NCBI GenBank assembly: GCA_027487485.1
Contig: JAIYDN010000014.1
Location: forward strand, 1-53,169
DNA length: 53,169 nucleotides
Direction: 5' to 3'
Source of the DNA: Planctomycetaceae bacterium
GTDB taxonomy: Bacteria > Planctomycetota > Planctomycetia > Pirellulales > Pirellulaceae
Part shown: piece after piece, positions 34,477 through 44,099 of the stretch
Layout of the letters: each line of letters opens with the position of its first letter
Numbering within the stretch: position 1 is the stretch's first letter
Made by a program: the position numbers and the translations under genes
The notes under the pieces: generated by a model
The model's input: only the letters and a program-made list of their open reading frames with translations
Databases searched by the model: none
Told to the model about the DNA's origin: nothing

Positions 34477-34719
34477 ATGAATAGTCCTCGCTAGCCGCGT
34501 TACGGATTCCTTAGGAAAAACGATACACACTTCCAGCTTCAAGCCATAAGTTCTATCGCATGAATGCCTAAATGCCAGTCACGCCAATTTGAATTAAGCC
34601 GATCCAACAATCGAAAAGCACCCACGAGCCCCAAGATACATTGGAACCCGCCTTTCTTGTTGCGCAGATATTAACAGTGAAACGCACCGAAAAAGCTGTT
34701 GAGTTGAATCGCTAAACGT

Positions 34720-34725
34720 TATACT
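34720..34725 (+). promoter_or_regulatory. possible -10 element (TATACT) for the MoxR operon
   Basis: TATACT lies 55 bp before GTG 34780. A TTGAGT at 34699-34704 gives a spacer of only 15 bp, so the pair is weak. Confidence 0.3.
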
Positions 34726-34768
34726 CGGTCGAAAGCGACAGATCCAATTCTGCAATTCTGAAAGGTAC

Positions 34769-34774
34769 GAGGAG
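34769..34774 (+). promoter_or_regulatory. ribosome binding site for GTG start 34780
   Basis: GAGGAG ends six bases before GTG 34780. It supports this non-ATG start. Confidence 0.7.
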
Positions 34775-34779
34775 ACAAC

Positions 34780-35769
34780 GTGATCGCCCAAGATGCTGCT
34801 TCTGTGAGTCGTTCGTTTGTGGATCAAGCGGTTCGAGTCCGCGAAAAGCTAACCGAGTCGATTGTGGGTCAAGACGAGGTTCTGGACCAGCTACTTATCT
34901 GCGCTTTGACCGGTTCCCATGCATTGATTGTGGGGGCTCCGGGTTTAGCCAAGACGCTGATGGTGAAGGCGCTAGCAAGATCGCTGAATCTGAAGTTCAA
35001 TCGAATCCAATTCACACCCGACCTCATGCCCAGCGACATCACCGGCTACGAGCTGCTTGCGCGAAGTGCTGACGGCAACGAGTCGATCATGAAGTTTCGG
35101 CGCGGCCCTATTTTTGCCAACTTGATCTTGGCGGATGAAATCAATCGTGCCGCACCTAAGACCCAGTCTGCTCTGTTGGAGGCGATGGCCGAACATCATG
35201 TTACTATCGGAGGAGAAACACATGATCTGGAGGATCCGTTTCTGGTCGTGGCCACTCAGAATCCGATCGAGCAAGAAGGGACCTATCCATTGCCCGAGGC
35301 TCAGCTGGACCGGTTCATGATGGAGATTCGCGTGGGCTATCCTACGTTGGCTCAGGAGCGTGAGATTGTTCTGAAAACGACTGCCGAGCCATCGGAGTTT
35401 CTAAGCAGCACCCTGACAAAAGAGGATTTCTTTGCTTTGCGACGCACGGTTCGCGCAGTTCCGGTTCCCGATGCCGTGGTGGACTTTGCGGTAGGTCTTT
35501 GTAGCGGTAGTCGACCGGAACAAAGCGGGGCGAGTCAAGACGTGAAGACGTATGTCGCGTTTGGTGCGGGGCCACGAGGAAGTCAAAATTTAGTTCTCGC
35601 AGCCAAAGCTAGAGCTCTGTTGCATGGACGAACCGCACCGATGGTCGCAGATGTTCGCGAGGTAGCGTTGCCAATTCTACGGCATCGCATCCTGATGAAT
35701 CATCGTGCGATTGGCGATGGTTATACGGTGGAGCAGTTGATTCAATCGTTGCTTACCAGCCAAGCGTAG
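34780..35769 (+). CDS. MoxR-type AAA+ ATPase
   Basis: 329 residues. Walker A ALIVGAPGLAKTLMVKALA (about 46-64), the MoxR-specific segment NRIQFTPDLMPSDITGYELL, Walker B LILADEINRAAPKTQSALLEAMAE and sensor QNPIEQEGTYPLPEAQLDRF are all present, with the C-terminal AAA lid. MoxR ATPases act as chaperones for VWA-domain partners such as the DUF58 and BatA-like proteins encoded directly downstream. First gene of a long operon; the next gene starts 7 bp after it. GTG start. Confidence 0.95.
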   Translation: MIAQDAASVSRSFVDQAVRVREKLTESIVGQDEVLDQLLICALTGSHALIVGAPGLAKTLMVKALARSLNLKFNRIQFTPDLMPSDITGYELLARSADGNESIMKFRRGPIFANLILADEINRAAPKTQSALLEAMAEHHVTIGGETHDLEDPFLVVATQNPIEQEGTYPLPEAQLDRFMMEIRVGYPTLAQEREIVLKTTAEPSEFLSSTLTKEDFFALRRTVRAVPVPDAVVDFAVGLCSGSRPEQSGASQDVKTYVAFGAGPRGSQNLVLAAKARALLHGRTAPMVADVREVALPILRHRILMNHRAIGDGYTVEQLIQSLLTSQA

Positions 35770-35776
35770 GACTGTC

Positions 35777-36724
35777 ATGTCACAAGCGATACCACCCATC
35801 TTAAACACATCAAAAACCGATCCATTGCGCAGCCGCTTTTTCGAACCTTCGAAGTTGAGCGGCTTGGAGAAAATGCAGTTTACGACATCCCGTCGGGTCG
35901 AAGGTTCTTACTCAGGGCGGCATATTGCGAAACGTCGTGGCGGGTCTGGCGAGTTCGTAGACTATCGCGAGTATTCGCCTGGTGATGATCTGCGTCGGCT
36001 CGATTGGAAAGCCATGGGCCGTACCGGCCGCAGCTACCTGAAGCTTTTTCAGGATGAAACTGATCTTCGGTGCACTTTATTGTTAGACGCCAGCGGCTCC
36101 ATGCTGCAAGGCGGAAGATCTGTCGATGATGCTCGCGGATCGAAGCTGCAATGGATGCAGTTCTTTGCGACCGCTTTGTCGCATTTGATTGTGGTTGGAC
36201 GCGATGCGGTCGGCTTGTGCTGTGTTCGGAATGAAATCGAAGAATATCTGCCACCCGCTGCCTCCATGCAGCATCGGTCGCTGCTCCATCGTTCCATCGA
36301 GAATCTCAGGCCTGAAGGGGAAACCAATCTTGCGGTGGGCTTGGATCAGCTGCTTGTGCAATCGTCGCGACGTGGCGTGCTACTGGTCATGAGCGATTTT
36401 CTTGTGCCCAGCATGGAACCGGTCATCTCCAGCTTTCGCAAGTTTCGATCGCGTGGCTGGGAGATCGTTGTCTTGCATTTGGTTCATCCCGATGAGGAAA
36501 AGCTGCCGGAAGGAAACGCTTTCCGTTTTGTCGGCTTCGAAGGGGATGGCGAAGTCAATTGTCAGCTTGCAGAAATTCGCAAGGCATACCAAGAGCAATT
36601 TCAATTGCACCTAAAATCCGTTCGTACGGGACTGGTGAGTGCGGGCTGCGATTACTACCGCATTCGAACCGATGAAAGCTATCTGGATGTGCTGCGTTCC
36701 TTCTTGGTCACCCGGAGCGCTTAG
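35777..36724 (+). CDS. DUF58 domain protein
   Basis: 315 residues. The family core is clear: YREYSPGDDLRRLDWKAMGRTGRSYLKLFQDETDLRCTLLLDASGSM. It ends in the DASGS metal-ion-dependent adhesion site of its VWA fold, followed by LLVMSDFLVPS. No TM. DUF58 proteins work next to MoxR ATPases; a target of the pair is not known here. Operon member, 7 bp behind moxR and 8 bp before the BatA-like gene. Confidence 0.93.
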   Translation: MSQAIPPILNTSKTDPLRSRFFEPSKLSGLEKMQFTTSRRVEGSYSGRHIAKRRGGSGEFVDYREYSPGDDLRRLDWKAMGRTGRSYLKLFQDETDLRCTLLLDASGSMLQGGRSVDDARGSKLQWMQFFATALSHLIVVGRDAVGLCCVRNEIEEYLPPAASMQHRSLLHRSIENLRPEGETNLAVGLDQLLVQSSRRGVLLVMSDFLVPSMEPVISSFRKFRSRGWEIVVLHLVHPDEEKLPEGNAFRFVGFEGDGEVNCQLAEIRKAYQEQFQLHLKSVRTGLVSAGCDYYRIRTDESYLDVLRSFLVTRSA

Positions 36725-36732
36725 ATCTTCCT

Positions 36733-38865
36733 ATGAACTTCTTACACTTTTGGGCTCTAGGGATTGGTGCGGTTGCGCTTGCAGCTCCGGTAGCTGTTCA
36801 TTTTTTGACGAAGCCGAAGCCAGTACGATTCGGATTGTCAACGGTTCGCTTCTTACGAGAAGCCATCGAGCAGCGGAAAGCTCGCAGCCGATTTCGCGAT
36901 TGGCTTATCTTGCTGCTGCGAACATTGTGTGTTGCTTTGCTTGCGATGGCATTGGCACGACCCTTGTTTCAGGAACGGCAGGCCGTTCCAACCACGGGCG
37001 AGGCCAACGCGCAGCGCGTGCTGGTCATTGACCAAAGCCAAAGCATGACTGCCGGCAGCGGTGGCTTAACAAACTGGTCTTCAGCCGTTGTCAGTGCGAC
37101 CCAGTATCTGGAGTCCGCGCAGGGGCTCAAGGCAGCAGTCGTCTTTGCTGGTGCCAAGCCTCGAGCTGTTTTCAATGAGCTGTCTCCCAACTTAGCCGCC
37201 CTGCGCGAAGCGGTGATGCAAGCGAAACCACTTGCCGAACGATGCGATCCGCGAGCTGCCCTTGAGGTGGCTGCCCAAATCCTGGAGAAGGTCAAGGCAG
37301 AAAAAAAAGAGCTCATAATTCTCAGTGACTTCCAACGTTCCAATTGGGGAACCTTGCTGCTGGATTTGATCCCTCAAGATACACAAATTCAGTTTCATAG
37401 CGTATCGATTCCCGATTCAGGAAATATCGCTGTCACGTCCGTTCGATTTGCATCGGAACCGGTGGTTGGGCAACCGGTCACTATGGAAGTGGAGATTGCC
37501 AACTATTCGGACCGTGAAGTCGAAGCTCGGTGCAATATTGATCTGCAAACTTGGAAGCGAACGCTCACCGCTAAGATTCTCCCACAAAGCAGCCGAACAC
37601 TTTCCGAAACCGTTACCTTTGATGAAGAAGGTTGGCGAAGTGGCTGGGCTAAATTGGAAAGCAACTTGGACGTGCTTCCCAGCGATGATGAACGACCGAT
37701 TGCTGTACGTGTGCGTCCGCCCGTGAGTGTCCTGTTGATCTCTCGACAGAATGTTCAAGAGATTCCTTCTTCCAGCTTTTACATTCAACAGGCTCTGCAA
37801 GTTGCCCTCATGGGTGATGAATCCTCGAACGACGACCGTAGCTCAACGAAAAGCAAAACGGTGCAACGCGTTCATCCGTCGAGGGACGCATTGCGAACTT
37901 GGCCGACGGCCGACGTGTTTGTGCTCGATCATCCTGGTTCGCTAGAAGAGGAAGCTTTGCAGATGCTTGCATCCCAAATGCGACGCGGAAAGGGCTTGCT
38001 TTATATTACTTCGGAAATGGTGGATGCGACCAATTTGCAACAATTCGCGGATCTACTTGGAAACGATTTTCAACCTCCGGTCGATATGATTCCGCCAGTT
38101 GAGAATGCAGCGCGCAAGGATCTGTTTGTTCGCAAAGTTCAAAGCCGCGATGGCCCGTTTAGTGTGCTCGGTACCAACAACGCAGCGCCTTTGCTGAAAC
38201 CGGTTCGATTTCAAGGTGGTCTCGCGACACGTGCATCCGCCAACGGGATGTCGGATCAAATCTTGGCAGAACTGAGCGATACGTCCGCTCTGATGTATTT
38301 GTCCAGTGTTGGTTCGGGACAAATGGCGGTACTAAATGCGGATTTGATGCGCTCCAATTGGCCGGTTCAGCCTACCTTTCTTCCCGTGTTGAGCGAGCTG
38401 ACGAAATCGCTGTTGGCTCAGCGGGGTCAAGGGGATCAAGCGTTTAGCGGCGAACCGGTCGTTCGAGTCTTGCCAGCCTCCTTGACCAGTGAGTCGAAGT
38501 TGCAAGCTCGGACAGTGGAAGGTACGCCACCCAACGACGGAGATTTTGGCAAATGGCAGTGGTCGGCTGGCCAAGGTGCCATGGTCTGGTCTTGGCAAGA
38601 GCCGCCGGGACCTGGCATCTACGCGTTAGATGAAAATGCCAAGTCGGCTTGGATGGTTGCAACCAGCGCGCCGGCGATCGAGTCAGATCTGAGTTCACTG
38701 GACAAGGAGGTTCTTACTCAGCGTTTGAGCGGTGGTCGCGAAGTTGGCTTCGCATCGGCTGAAACCAATGAACAAGGCTCGGACGATCTGTGGAGTTGGC
38801 TGATTGCTGCCTGCCTTCTGGGACTGATTGGCGAAATCGCGGCCTTACGTTGGAATCGAATGTAG
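36733..38865 (+). CDS. BatA-like VWA membrane protein
   Basis: 710 residues. The N-terminal BatA domain (FLHFWALGIGAVALAAPVAVHFL, then KPVRFGLSTVRFL) has a TM helix, a positively charged stretch (EQRKARSRFRDWLILLLRTL) and a second TM. A VWA domain follows, with the MIDAS motif DQSQS (about residue 95) and LIILSDF. A middle beta-rich domain (about 235-340; VEIANYSDREVEARCNI) and a region with MIDAS-like LDHPG precede a C-terminal TM (LWSWLIAACLLGLIGEIAAL). This arrangement is typical of BatA-like proteins in planctomycetes. It is co-transcribed. Confidence 0.88.
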   Translation: MNFLHFWALGIGAVALAAPVAVHFLTKPKPVRFGLSTVRFLREAIEQRKARSRFRDWLILLLRTLCVALLAMALARPLFQERQAVPTTGEANAQRVLVIDQSQSMTAGSGGLTNWSSAVVSATQYLESAQGLKAAVVFAGAKPRAVFNELSPNLAALREAVMQAKPLAERCDPRAALEVAAQILEKVKAEKKELIILSDFQRSNWGTLLLDLIPQDTQIQFHSVSIPDSGNIAVTSVRFASEPVVGQPVTMEVEIANYSDREVEARCNIDLQTWKRTLTAKILPQSSRTLSETVTFDEEGWRSGWAKLESNLDVLPSDDERPIAVRVRPPVSVLLISRQNVQEIPSSSFYIQQALQVALMGDESSNDDRSSTKSKTVQRVHPSRDALRTWPTADVFVLDHPGSLEEEALQMLASQMRRGKGLLYITSEMVDATNLQQFADLLGNDFQPPVDMIPPVENAARKDLFVRKVQSRDGPFSVLGTNNAAPLLKPVRFQGGLATRASANGMSDQILAELSDTSALMYLSSVGSGQMAVLNADLMRSNWPVQPTFLPVLSELTKSLLAQRGQGDQAFSGEPVVRVLPASLTSESKLQARTVEGTPPNDGDFGKWQWSAGQGAMVWSWQEPPGPGIYALDENAKSAWMVATSAPAIESDLSSLDKEVLTQRLSGGREVGFASAETNEQGSDDLWSWLIAACLLGLIGEIAALRWNRM

Positions 38866-38872
38866 GTGAATC

Positions 38873-41200
38873 ATGTGGACTGTTGATCCAAAGATACCGT
38901 TGAGCCTGTGGTGGGCCATTTTGATTGCTGCCGTGGTTGCGATCGCTTGGTACGTGCTTCGTCGTGAATGGGCGGTTTCCGCAGGTCGACGATGGGTACT
39001 GTCGATCTTGCTGGGGTTGGGTGTTGTCGGACCGCTTCTCATTGCCCTCAATCCAACTTGGGTTCAGATCATTCCGCCAGTGCCTGGTCAGCCGATGTTG
39101 ACGGTGTTGGTGGATGGAACCATCAGCATGAAGACGGAGGATTGCGGCGCGAATACGGACTTGTCTCGATGGTCTCAAGCGGTCGATCTTGCAGGAAAAG
39201 TGAATAGCGAAGGGCATCGAGTGGAAGTTCGGAAAATGGCCTTCGGTGAGTTAGTAAAACCCTTGGATACTGGGAACAGCAACGGCGGTGCAAACAGCTC
39301 TGATGATCGATGGCCACAAGGGCATCGAAGCGATCTTGCGGCAGCATTGCGACAAACAACGCGGGCAGGTTCGCCTGTCGGGCATGCAGTTTTGATGATC
39401 AGCGATGGGGCTCACAACGTAGGGTCGACAGAGAGCGTCTTGCAAACGGCTCGAGAAGCCAACGCCATGGCCACTCCGATTTACACCGTCACGCTTGGTT
39501 CGACGGTGGGAATGAAGAACATGTCGATCGTCGCCAAATCGCAACGCATGATCGCTTTCCCCAACAATCCGATCGCGATACGTGCCATCTTGGGCCACAA
39601 TGGACTCGCGGGGCAATCCACTCAAGTCCAGCTTCTGCGGGATGAAGAGGTGTTGCAAACGCAAACGGTCCGACTTCAATCCGAACCGACTCAAGAGATT
39701 CGTTTTAACATCGAACAGGGCGCGGTCACTCCGATCCAACGGTATCGGATTGTCGCAAGCGAGCTATTCGGGGAAGCGACAACCGCGGACAACCAAACCA
39801 CGGTTCTTGTGCAACGCTTGAATGAACCCATTGGGGTGCTTGTCTTGGAGGGAAAGCCGTATTGGGATAGCAAGTTCTTGGCCCGCAATCTGGCAAGCGA
39901 TCCCGTGGTTCAATTGACGACTTTGGTGAAACTGGGGCCGGGGCGTTTTTTGCAAAGGAAAATGGCAAGAGAAGCTTCCTCTGCGGAGGATGCGACGTCG
40001 GGCGAACCCAAGTTCGTCGAGACAACTCAAAGCGATTGGACCATTGAAAAGGATTTAAAGTCACCGCTGGAGTCAACGGAATTGCTGGAACGCTTTCGAT
40101 TGGTCATTCTGGGACGAGATGCAAGCGAATTTTTGACCGATGTTGCGATCGATAATCTTCGAAGTTGGATGTCAAAATCAGGGGGATGCTTGTTATGCTC
40201 TCGCGGTGCTCCGTCGGACCAGATAGGGGCCAAGTTCGCAGATATATTGCCCGTGCGTTGGACCCCGGCGAGTGAATCTCGAGTTCGGGCCGAAGTAACT
40301 CAGCATGGTCTGGATACTTCCGTGTTCGATCCGTTGATGATCGATGGGTTTGATCCTGTGGGAACGTTGCCAACCTTGGCGGTGGGAGCGGTACCCAAGC
40401 AGCGCCAAGGTTTGCCACAAGTGCTGATGCAAAGTACGGTCAACAACGCAGCGGATAGTTCCAACAACACGATACCTATCGTAACGTACCAACCGTTCGG
40501 GGGTGGTCAGTCGATTGTGGTGGAAGGAGCGGGGATGTGGAGATGGGCGTTCCTTCCCCCTCAGCATGCCTCTAAAGATAAAATCTATCCGACGCTGTGG
40601 CAATCCTTGGTCCAATGGATAATCTCACAGCAAGATATGATGCCTGGTCAAGAGGTTGCGATTCGTCCCGATCGCGCTACGTTTTTAAGCGGGGACAGAG
40701 CAAGTTGCTCGGTAACACTTCGCAATCCAGCAAAGTGGAATGCAGACGGAAACGAAAGCAGCTTAAGCATCTTGATGCAGTCCCCGGATTCGGAACTTCC
40801 GAAACGCTTCTCGATCACTCCTTCCGGAATCGATAGCAGTCTATTTCGAGGAGAACTTGGGGCTCTGGAGGTTGGGTATTACGCTCTAAAGGTAGTGCAG
40901 GGGACTCAAGATGAGGTTCTAGCGGCAACGGCTTTCGAAGTCCGCGACCCATGGTTTGAAAGCCTGGAGGTGGATGCGAGACCGGATGTGATGCGGCAGA
41001 TTTCACGACTGAGTGGGGGCGAGGTATTGCAGCCCGAACAAGTGCCTGAATTGGTTGCCAGATTTGAGGAGCAAATCTTAAAACAACAAAAGCACGAAGA
41101 GACACGAACCAGCATGTGGGACCATCCCTTGGTTTTGATCACGATTTTATTGGGATGGATTAGTACGTGGGTTGTGCGGCGTCAAAGTGGGCTAGTCTGA
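38873..41200 (+). CDS. VWA-type membrane protein with atypical metal-ion site
   Basis: 775 residues. Two N-terminal TM helices (LWWAILIAAVVAIAWYVL and WVLSILLGLGVVGPLLIAL) precede a VWA-like domain whose first MIDAS segment is VDGTISM, a D-x-T-x-S variant, with the later VLMISDG intact. The C-terminal region (about 300-740) has beta-sandwich-like strands (FRLVILGRD; CSVTLRNPAKW; YALKVVQG) and ends in a TM (LVLITILLGWISTWVV) with a short basic tail. It is the second VWA protein of the operon, 7 bp downstream of the BatA-like gene. A glutamine amidotransferase-like fold, as seen in related planctomycete proteins, is possible but not proven. Confidence 0.8.
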   Translation: MWTVDPKIPLSLWWAILIAAVVAIAWYVLRREWAVSAGRRWVLSILLGLGVVGPLLIALNPTWVQIIPPVPGQPMLTVLVDGTISMKTEDCGANTDLSRWSQAVDLAGKVNSEGHRVEVRKMAFGELVKPLDTGNSNGGANSSDDRWPQGHRSDLAAALRQTTRAGSPVGHAVLMISDGAHNVGSTESVLQTAREANAMATPIYTVTLGSTVGMKNMSIVAKSQRMIAFPNNPIAIRAILGHNGLAGQSTQVQLLRDEEVLQTQTVRLQSEPTQEIRFNIEQGAVTPIQRYRIVASELFGEATTADNQTTVLVQRLNEPIGVLVLEGKPYWDSKFLARNLASDPVVQLTTLVKLGPGRFLQRKMAREASSAEDATSGEPKFVETTQSDWTIEKDLKSPLESTELLERFRLVILGRDASEFLTDVAIDNLRSWMSKSGGCLLCSRGAPSDQIGAKFADILPVRWTPASESRVRAEVTQHGLDTSVFDPLMIDGFDPVGTLPTLAVGAVPKQRQGLPQVLMQSTVNNAADSSNNTIPIVTYQPFGGGQSIVVEGAGMWRWAFLPPQHASKDKIYPTLWQSLVQWIISQQDMMPGQEVAIRPDRATFLSGDRASCSVTLRNPAKWNADGNESSLSILMQSPDSELPKRFSITPSGIDSSLFRGELGALEVGYYALKVVQGTQDEVLAATAFEVRDPWFESLEVDARPDVMRQISRLSGGEVLQPEQVPELVARFEEQILKQQKHEETRTSMWDHPLVLITILLGWISTWVVRRQSGLV

Positions 41201-41231
41201 ACAAGACCACCAATACAAGGAATACGATTGC

Positions 41232-44096
41232 ATGTCAGCAGGAACACCAACATTTTCGAGCGAACAATTTGCAAGGCGACTCGCCCCGTTTCGTCGTCGT
41301 GCGATGAGCGTGGATGCTGGCACGTTGAGCTTGTTATTCGCGGCAGCGATCGTTTTTGCCATTCTGTTCTTGCTATGGTTCGATACCGTCTGGGCTTTGC
41401 CGGTTGCGGTTCGATGGGTTGCCACACGCGGTGGAATTCTAGTGGCGATCTTGGCGTTTGTTCTTGGCTTGATTTGGAAATTTCGCCAAATCACCAACGA
41501 TCGAATCGCAAATCGAATTGACCAATCGACAGGTAGTGGGGGTGAGATTTTGGCGGGATGGCAGCTTGCTTCGCGCCCCGTTCATCCGGCAAGTCCCGTA
41601 TCGCAGGGCTTCGCTGCCATCGCTGCCCAACGCGCCGCCGAACGGCTCCCATCGATCGCGCCCAGTGTTGTCGCGAAATCCGAAACGCTCAAGAAGCCAG
41701 CCATGATTTTGTTGGCGGTGGTCGCCATTGCCGGCACGGTCGCAGCCATCGTACCTCAGGTCGCATGGCATCAAATGCAGCGATTTTTGTTTCCAACCAC
41801 GGACATTCCACCGTACACCGGAATCGATATCGAACTGGTATTGGAAAAGGAAAGTGTCTTGTACGGCCAAGACGCTATGGTTCGAGCGAATGTCCTGTTT
41901 GGTAAGGTCGAACGCATGACCTTGGTGATCGAGTCAGCCAATGCCAAGGAGCAAACGGTTCCGATGTTGGCTCAGAATGAAGTTGCATGGCAATCGTTGT
42001 TATCACGAGTTACCGAACCCCTTACGGTATATGCTCGAAGCGGAAGCAGCCGCTCACGCAAGCACCAGCTGAACGTCCAGATGACCCCGCAGATCCTGTC
42101 CCCCAAGGTTACGATCACACCACCCGAGTACACCAAAACAAGTCCCTACCGCGGCCCGATTCCTGAACAGGGAATCAGCGGCTTGGTGGGGACTCAAGTG
42201 GGATGGTCCGTTTCTAGCAATCGACCGCTCAGGAATGGTCGTCTGTCCTTAAAGTATCGCAATGGGGACGAAGAACAGATCGAGTTAACGCCGTCGCTTG
42301 ACGCCAGTGGCAAAACAACGGAAGAACGCAGCACGGTTAGCGCGAATATCCAATTGAGTCAGCCCGGTCAGTTCGAGTTAACGGTCGTGGATGTGGATGG
42401 AATAGAATCTCAGGATCGTGTGACAGGCTCGATCGTGATCTCCCAGGATCAACGACCTATTGTACGAATCGTTCAACCGCAACCATTATCGATTGCAACA
42501 CCGGATGTGAATCTTCCGGTAAGTGTCATCGCGGAAGATGACTACGGAATATCCAGTCTATCTTTGTACCGTTCCCTCAATGGTTCCCCCGCTATCCCCA
42601 GCCTGGCGGAATTGGAATCGACAGCACGCGTGCAACATGGATGGAATCTGCCTTTAGCAACCTTTGGTTTAGAACCAGGTGATGAGATTCAGCTTTTTGC
42701 GAGGACCGAAGACAATGATCCATCGGGTGCAAAAGGAGCGGAGTCACCCGTCACCACGATTCGTATTATTTCGGTCGAAGCTTTTCAAGAAATGATGGTT
42801 CAGCAACGGGGGGCCGAAAGCATCCAAGCCAAATATCAAATGGCGCGCCGTTACATGGATCAGCTGACCAGTGCGTTGAGAGAAGCCGATGAGGCTGCCG
42901 AAGCCTTGAAGGCGAATCCTGAATCCGCCGAAGCCGCAGAGAATCTTCAGAAGAAGATGGAAGCAGCCAAGCAAGCGGCTGAACAAGCTGCTCGCGAGAT
43001 CGAGAAACTAGGGGAGCAGGCAATGCCAATCGATGTCGATCAACAATTGGCAGAGACGCTCAAGGAAATGAGCGAGCAGGCTAAAGAGATGGCCGATGCG
43101 ATCCAGCAAATGAAGGAGAACGCAAAACCTACATTGAATGATCAAGAACAAGAGCAGCTTCAAGAGATGATCCAAAAGGCAAGTGGAATGCAGCAGGAGC
43201 TGACAGAAGACGCCATCGATCCGCTGGGTACCATGCAAAAGATGCTTCCCTTGATGGTGGATCAACAAAGGTTTGAACAGTTGGTCGAACAACAAAAGGA
43301 TTTAGCGCAACGCATGAAAGGACTTCAAAACTCAGACCCGAACGATCGTGCAACACAACGGCGCGTGGCAGAGCTTGAATCGGAGCAAGAGCAACTGAAG
43401 CAGCAGTTGGAGCAGCTTTTGGGGGACATTGAGGATCATGCCTTGGATTTGGCTGAAGATACCGATTTGGAAAAACTGCGTGATACAGCACTGCAATTCG
43501 TAGATGCTGTTCGCGATAGCCAGGCAGACAAGACCATGGTCCAGGCCCAACAAGAACTGATGCAGGATGCATTTTCCGATGCCCAGTCCAGTGCACAGCG
43601 AGCTGCGGAGACCCTCGAGAAATTTCTCAACCAGAGTCAAGAAATGGGGGACAAAGCTTGCAAGAATTGTGAAGCTGCGTTCAACCCCGGTGGGACGAAA
43701 ATGGGAAACTCCATGCAGCAAATGCTGGAGATGATGGGAATGAAAGGCCGAAGCGGTATGAAACCAGGTGGCAAACCTGGGATGGGAATGGGCTTCGGTG
43801 CAGGAGGTGGTTATTCGCAACGAACGGCTGGTCCGCAAAATGTCGGCATGTACGGTTCGATGCCTACACCTCAAAATTCTCCAAGCCGAGGCAAAGGAGA
43901 TCGGCAATCGCAAGGTGTCCAATCCAGTAAAGCCATCGATACAAATGCCGGTGGCTCCGCCCAAAAAGAGGCGATTGCCAAAGGGGAATCCTCCGGGCAA
44001 AGCATGAATTCCATCCCAGCGACCTACCGATCCAAGGTCGCTGATTATCTACGCAATCTCTCTGACCAAATCGGAACCGCCGAGACCAAGGAGTAA
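41232..44096 (+). CDS. large coiled-coil membrane protein (DUF4175-like)
   Basis: 954 residues. Two N-terminal TM helices (about 30-52 and 65-85) and a third near 155-175 anchor the protein. Beta-sandwich domains follow (about 195-500; PKVTITPPEYTKTSPYRGP; RPIVRIVQPQPLS; AEDDYGISSLSLYRS). A long coiled coil (about 525-815) is rich in Glu, Gln and Met. The tail (about 830-930) is low complexity, Gly/Met-rich, and holds a CxxC (CKNCEAAF) and a closing motif PATYRSKVADYLRNL. It resembles the DUF4175-like proteins that accompany MoxR/VWA operons. Possibly an envelope-spanning scaffold (inference). Confidence 0.82.
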   Translation: MSAGTPTFSSEQFARRLAPFRRRAMSVDAGTLSLLFAAAIVFAILFLLWFDTVWALPVAVRWVATRGGILVAILAFVLGLIWKFRQITNDRIANRIDQSTGSGGEILAGWQLASRPVHPASPVSQGFAAIAAQRAAERLPSIAPSVVAKSETLKKPAMILLAVVAIAGTVAAIVPQVAWHQMQRFLFPTTDIPPYTGIDIELVLEKESVLYGQDAMVRANVLFGKVERMTLVIESANAKEQTVPMLAQNEVAWQSLLSRVTEPLTVYARSGSSRSRKHQLNVQMTPQILSPKVTITPPEYTKTSPYRGPIPEQGISGLVGTQVGWSVSSNRPLRNGRLSLKYRNGDEEQIELTPSLDASGKTTEERSTVSANIQLSQPGQFELTVVDVDGIESQDRVTGSIVISQDQRPIVRIVQPQPLSIATPDVNLPVSVIAEDDYGISSLSLYRSLNGSPAIPSLAELESTARVQHGWNLPLATFGLEPGDEIQLFARTEDNDPSGAKGAESPVTTIRIISVEAFQEMMVQQRGAESIQAKYQMARRYMDQLTSALREADEAAEALKANPESAEAAENLQKKMEAAKQAAEQAAREIEKLGEQAMPIDVDQQLAETLKEMSEQAKEMADAIQQMKENAKPTLNDQEQEQLQEMIQKASGMQQELTEDAIDPLGTMQKMLPLMVDQQRFEQLVEQQKDLAQRMKGLQNSDPNDRATQRRVAELESEQEQLKQQLEQLLGDIEDHALDLAEDTDLEKLRDTALQFVDAVRDSQADKTMVQAQQELMQDAFSDAQSSAQRAAETLEKFLNQSQEMGDKACKNCEAAFNPGGTKMGNSMQQMLEMMGMKGRSGMKPGGKPGMGMGFGAGGGYSQRTAGPQNVGMYGSMPTPQNSPSRGKGDRQSQGVQSSKAIDTNAGGSAQKEAIAKGESSGQSMNSIPATYRSKVADYLRNLSDQIGTAETKE

Positions 44097-44099
44097 ACG

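Larger units (their letters stand above)
34246..34779. other. intergenic region between deacetylase and MoxR operon
   Basis: 534 bp. It contains the near-palindrome at 34313-34333, a perfect long inverted repeat at 34422-34476 and a further fragment of the first family near 34489. The last 80 bp should hold the promoter of the long operon. A weak TATACT at 34720-34725, with TTGAGT 15 bp upstream, is the only candidate. Confidence 0.6.
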
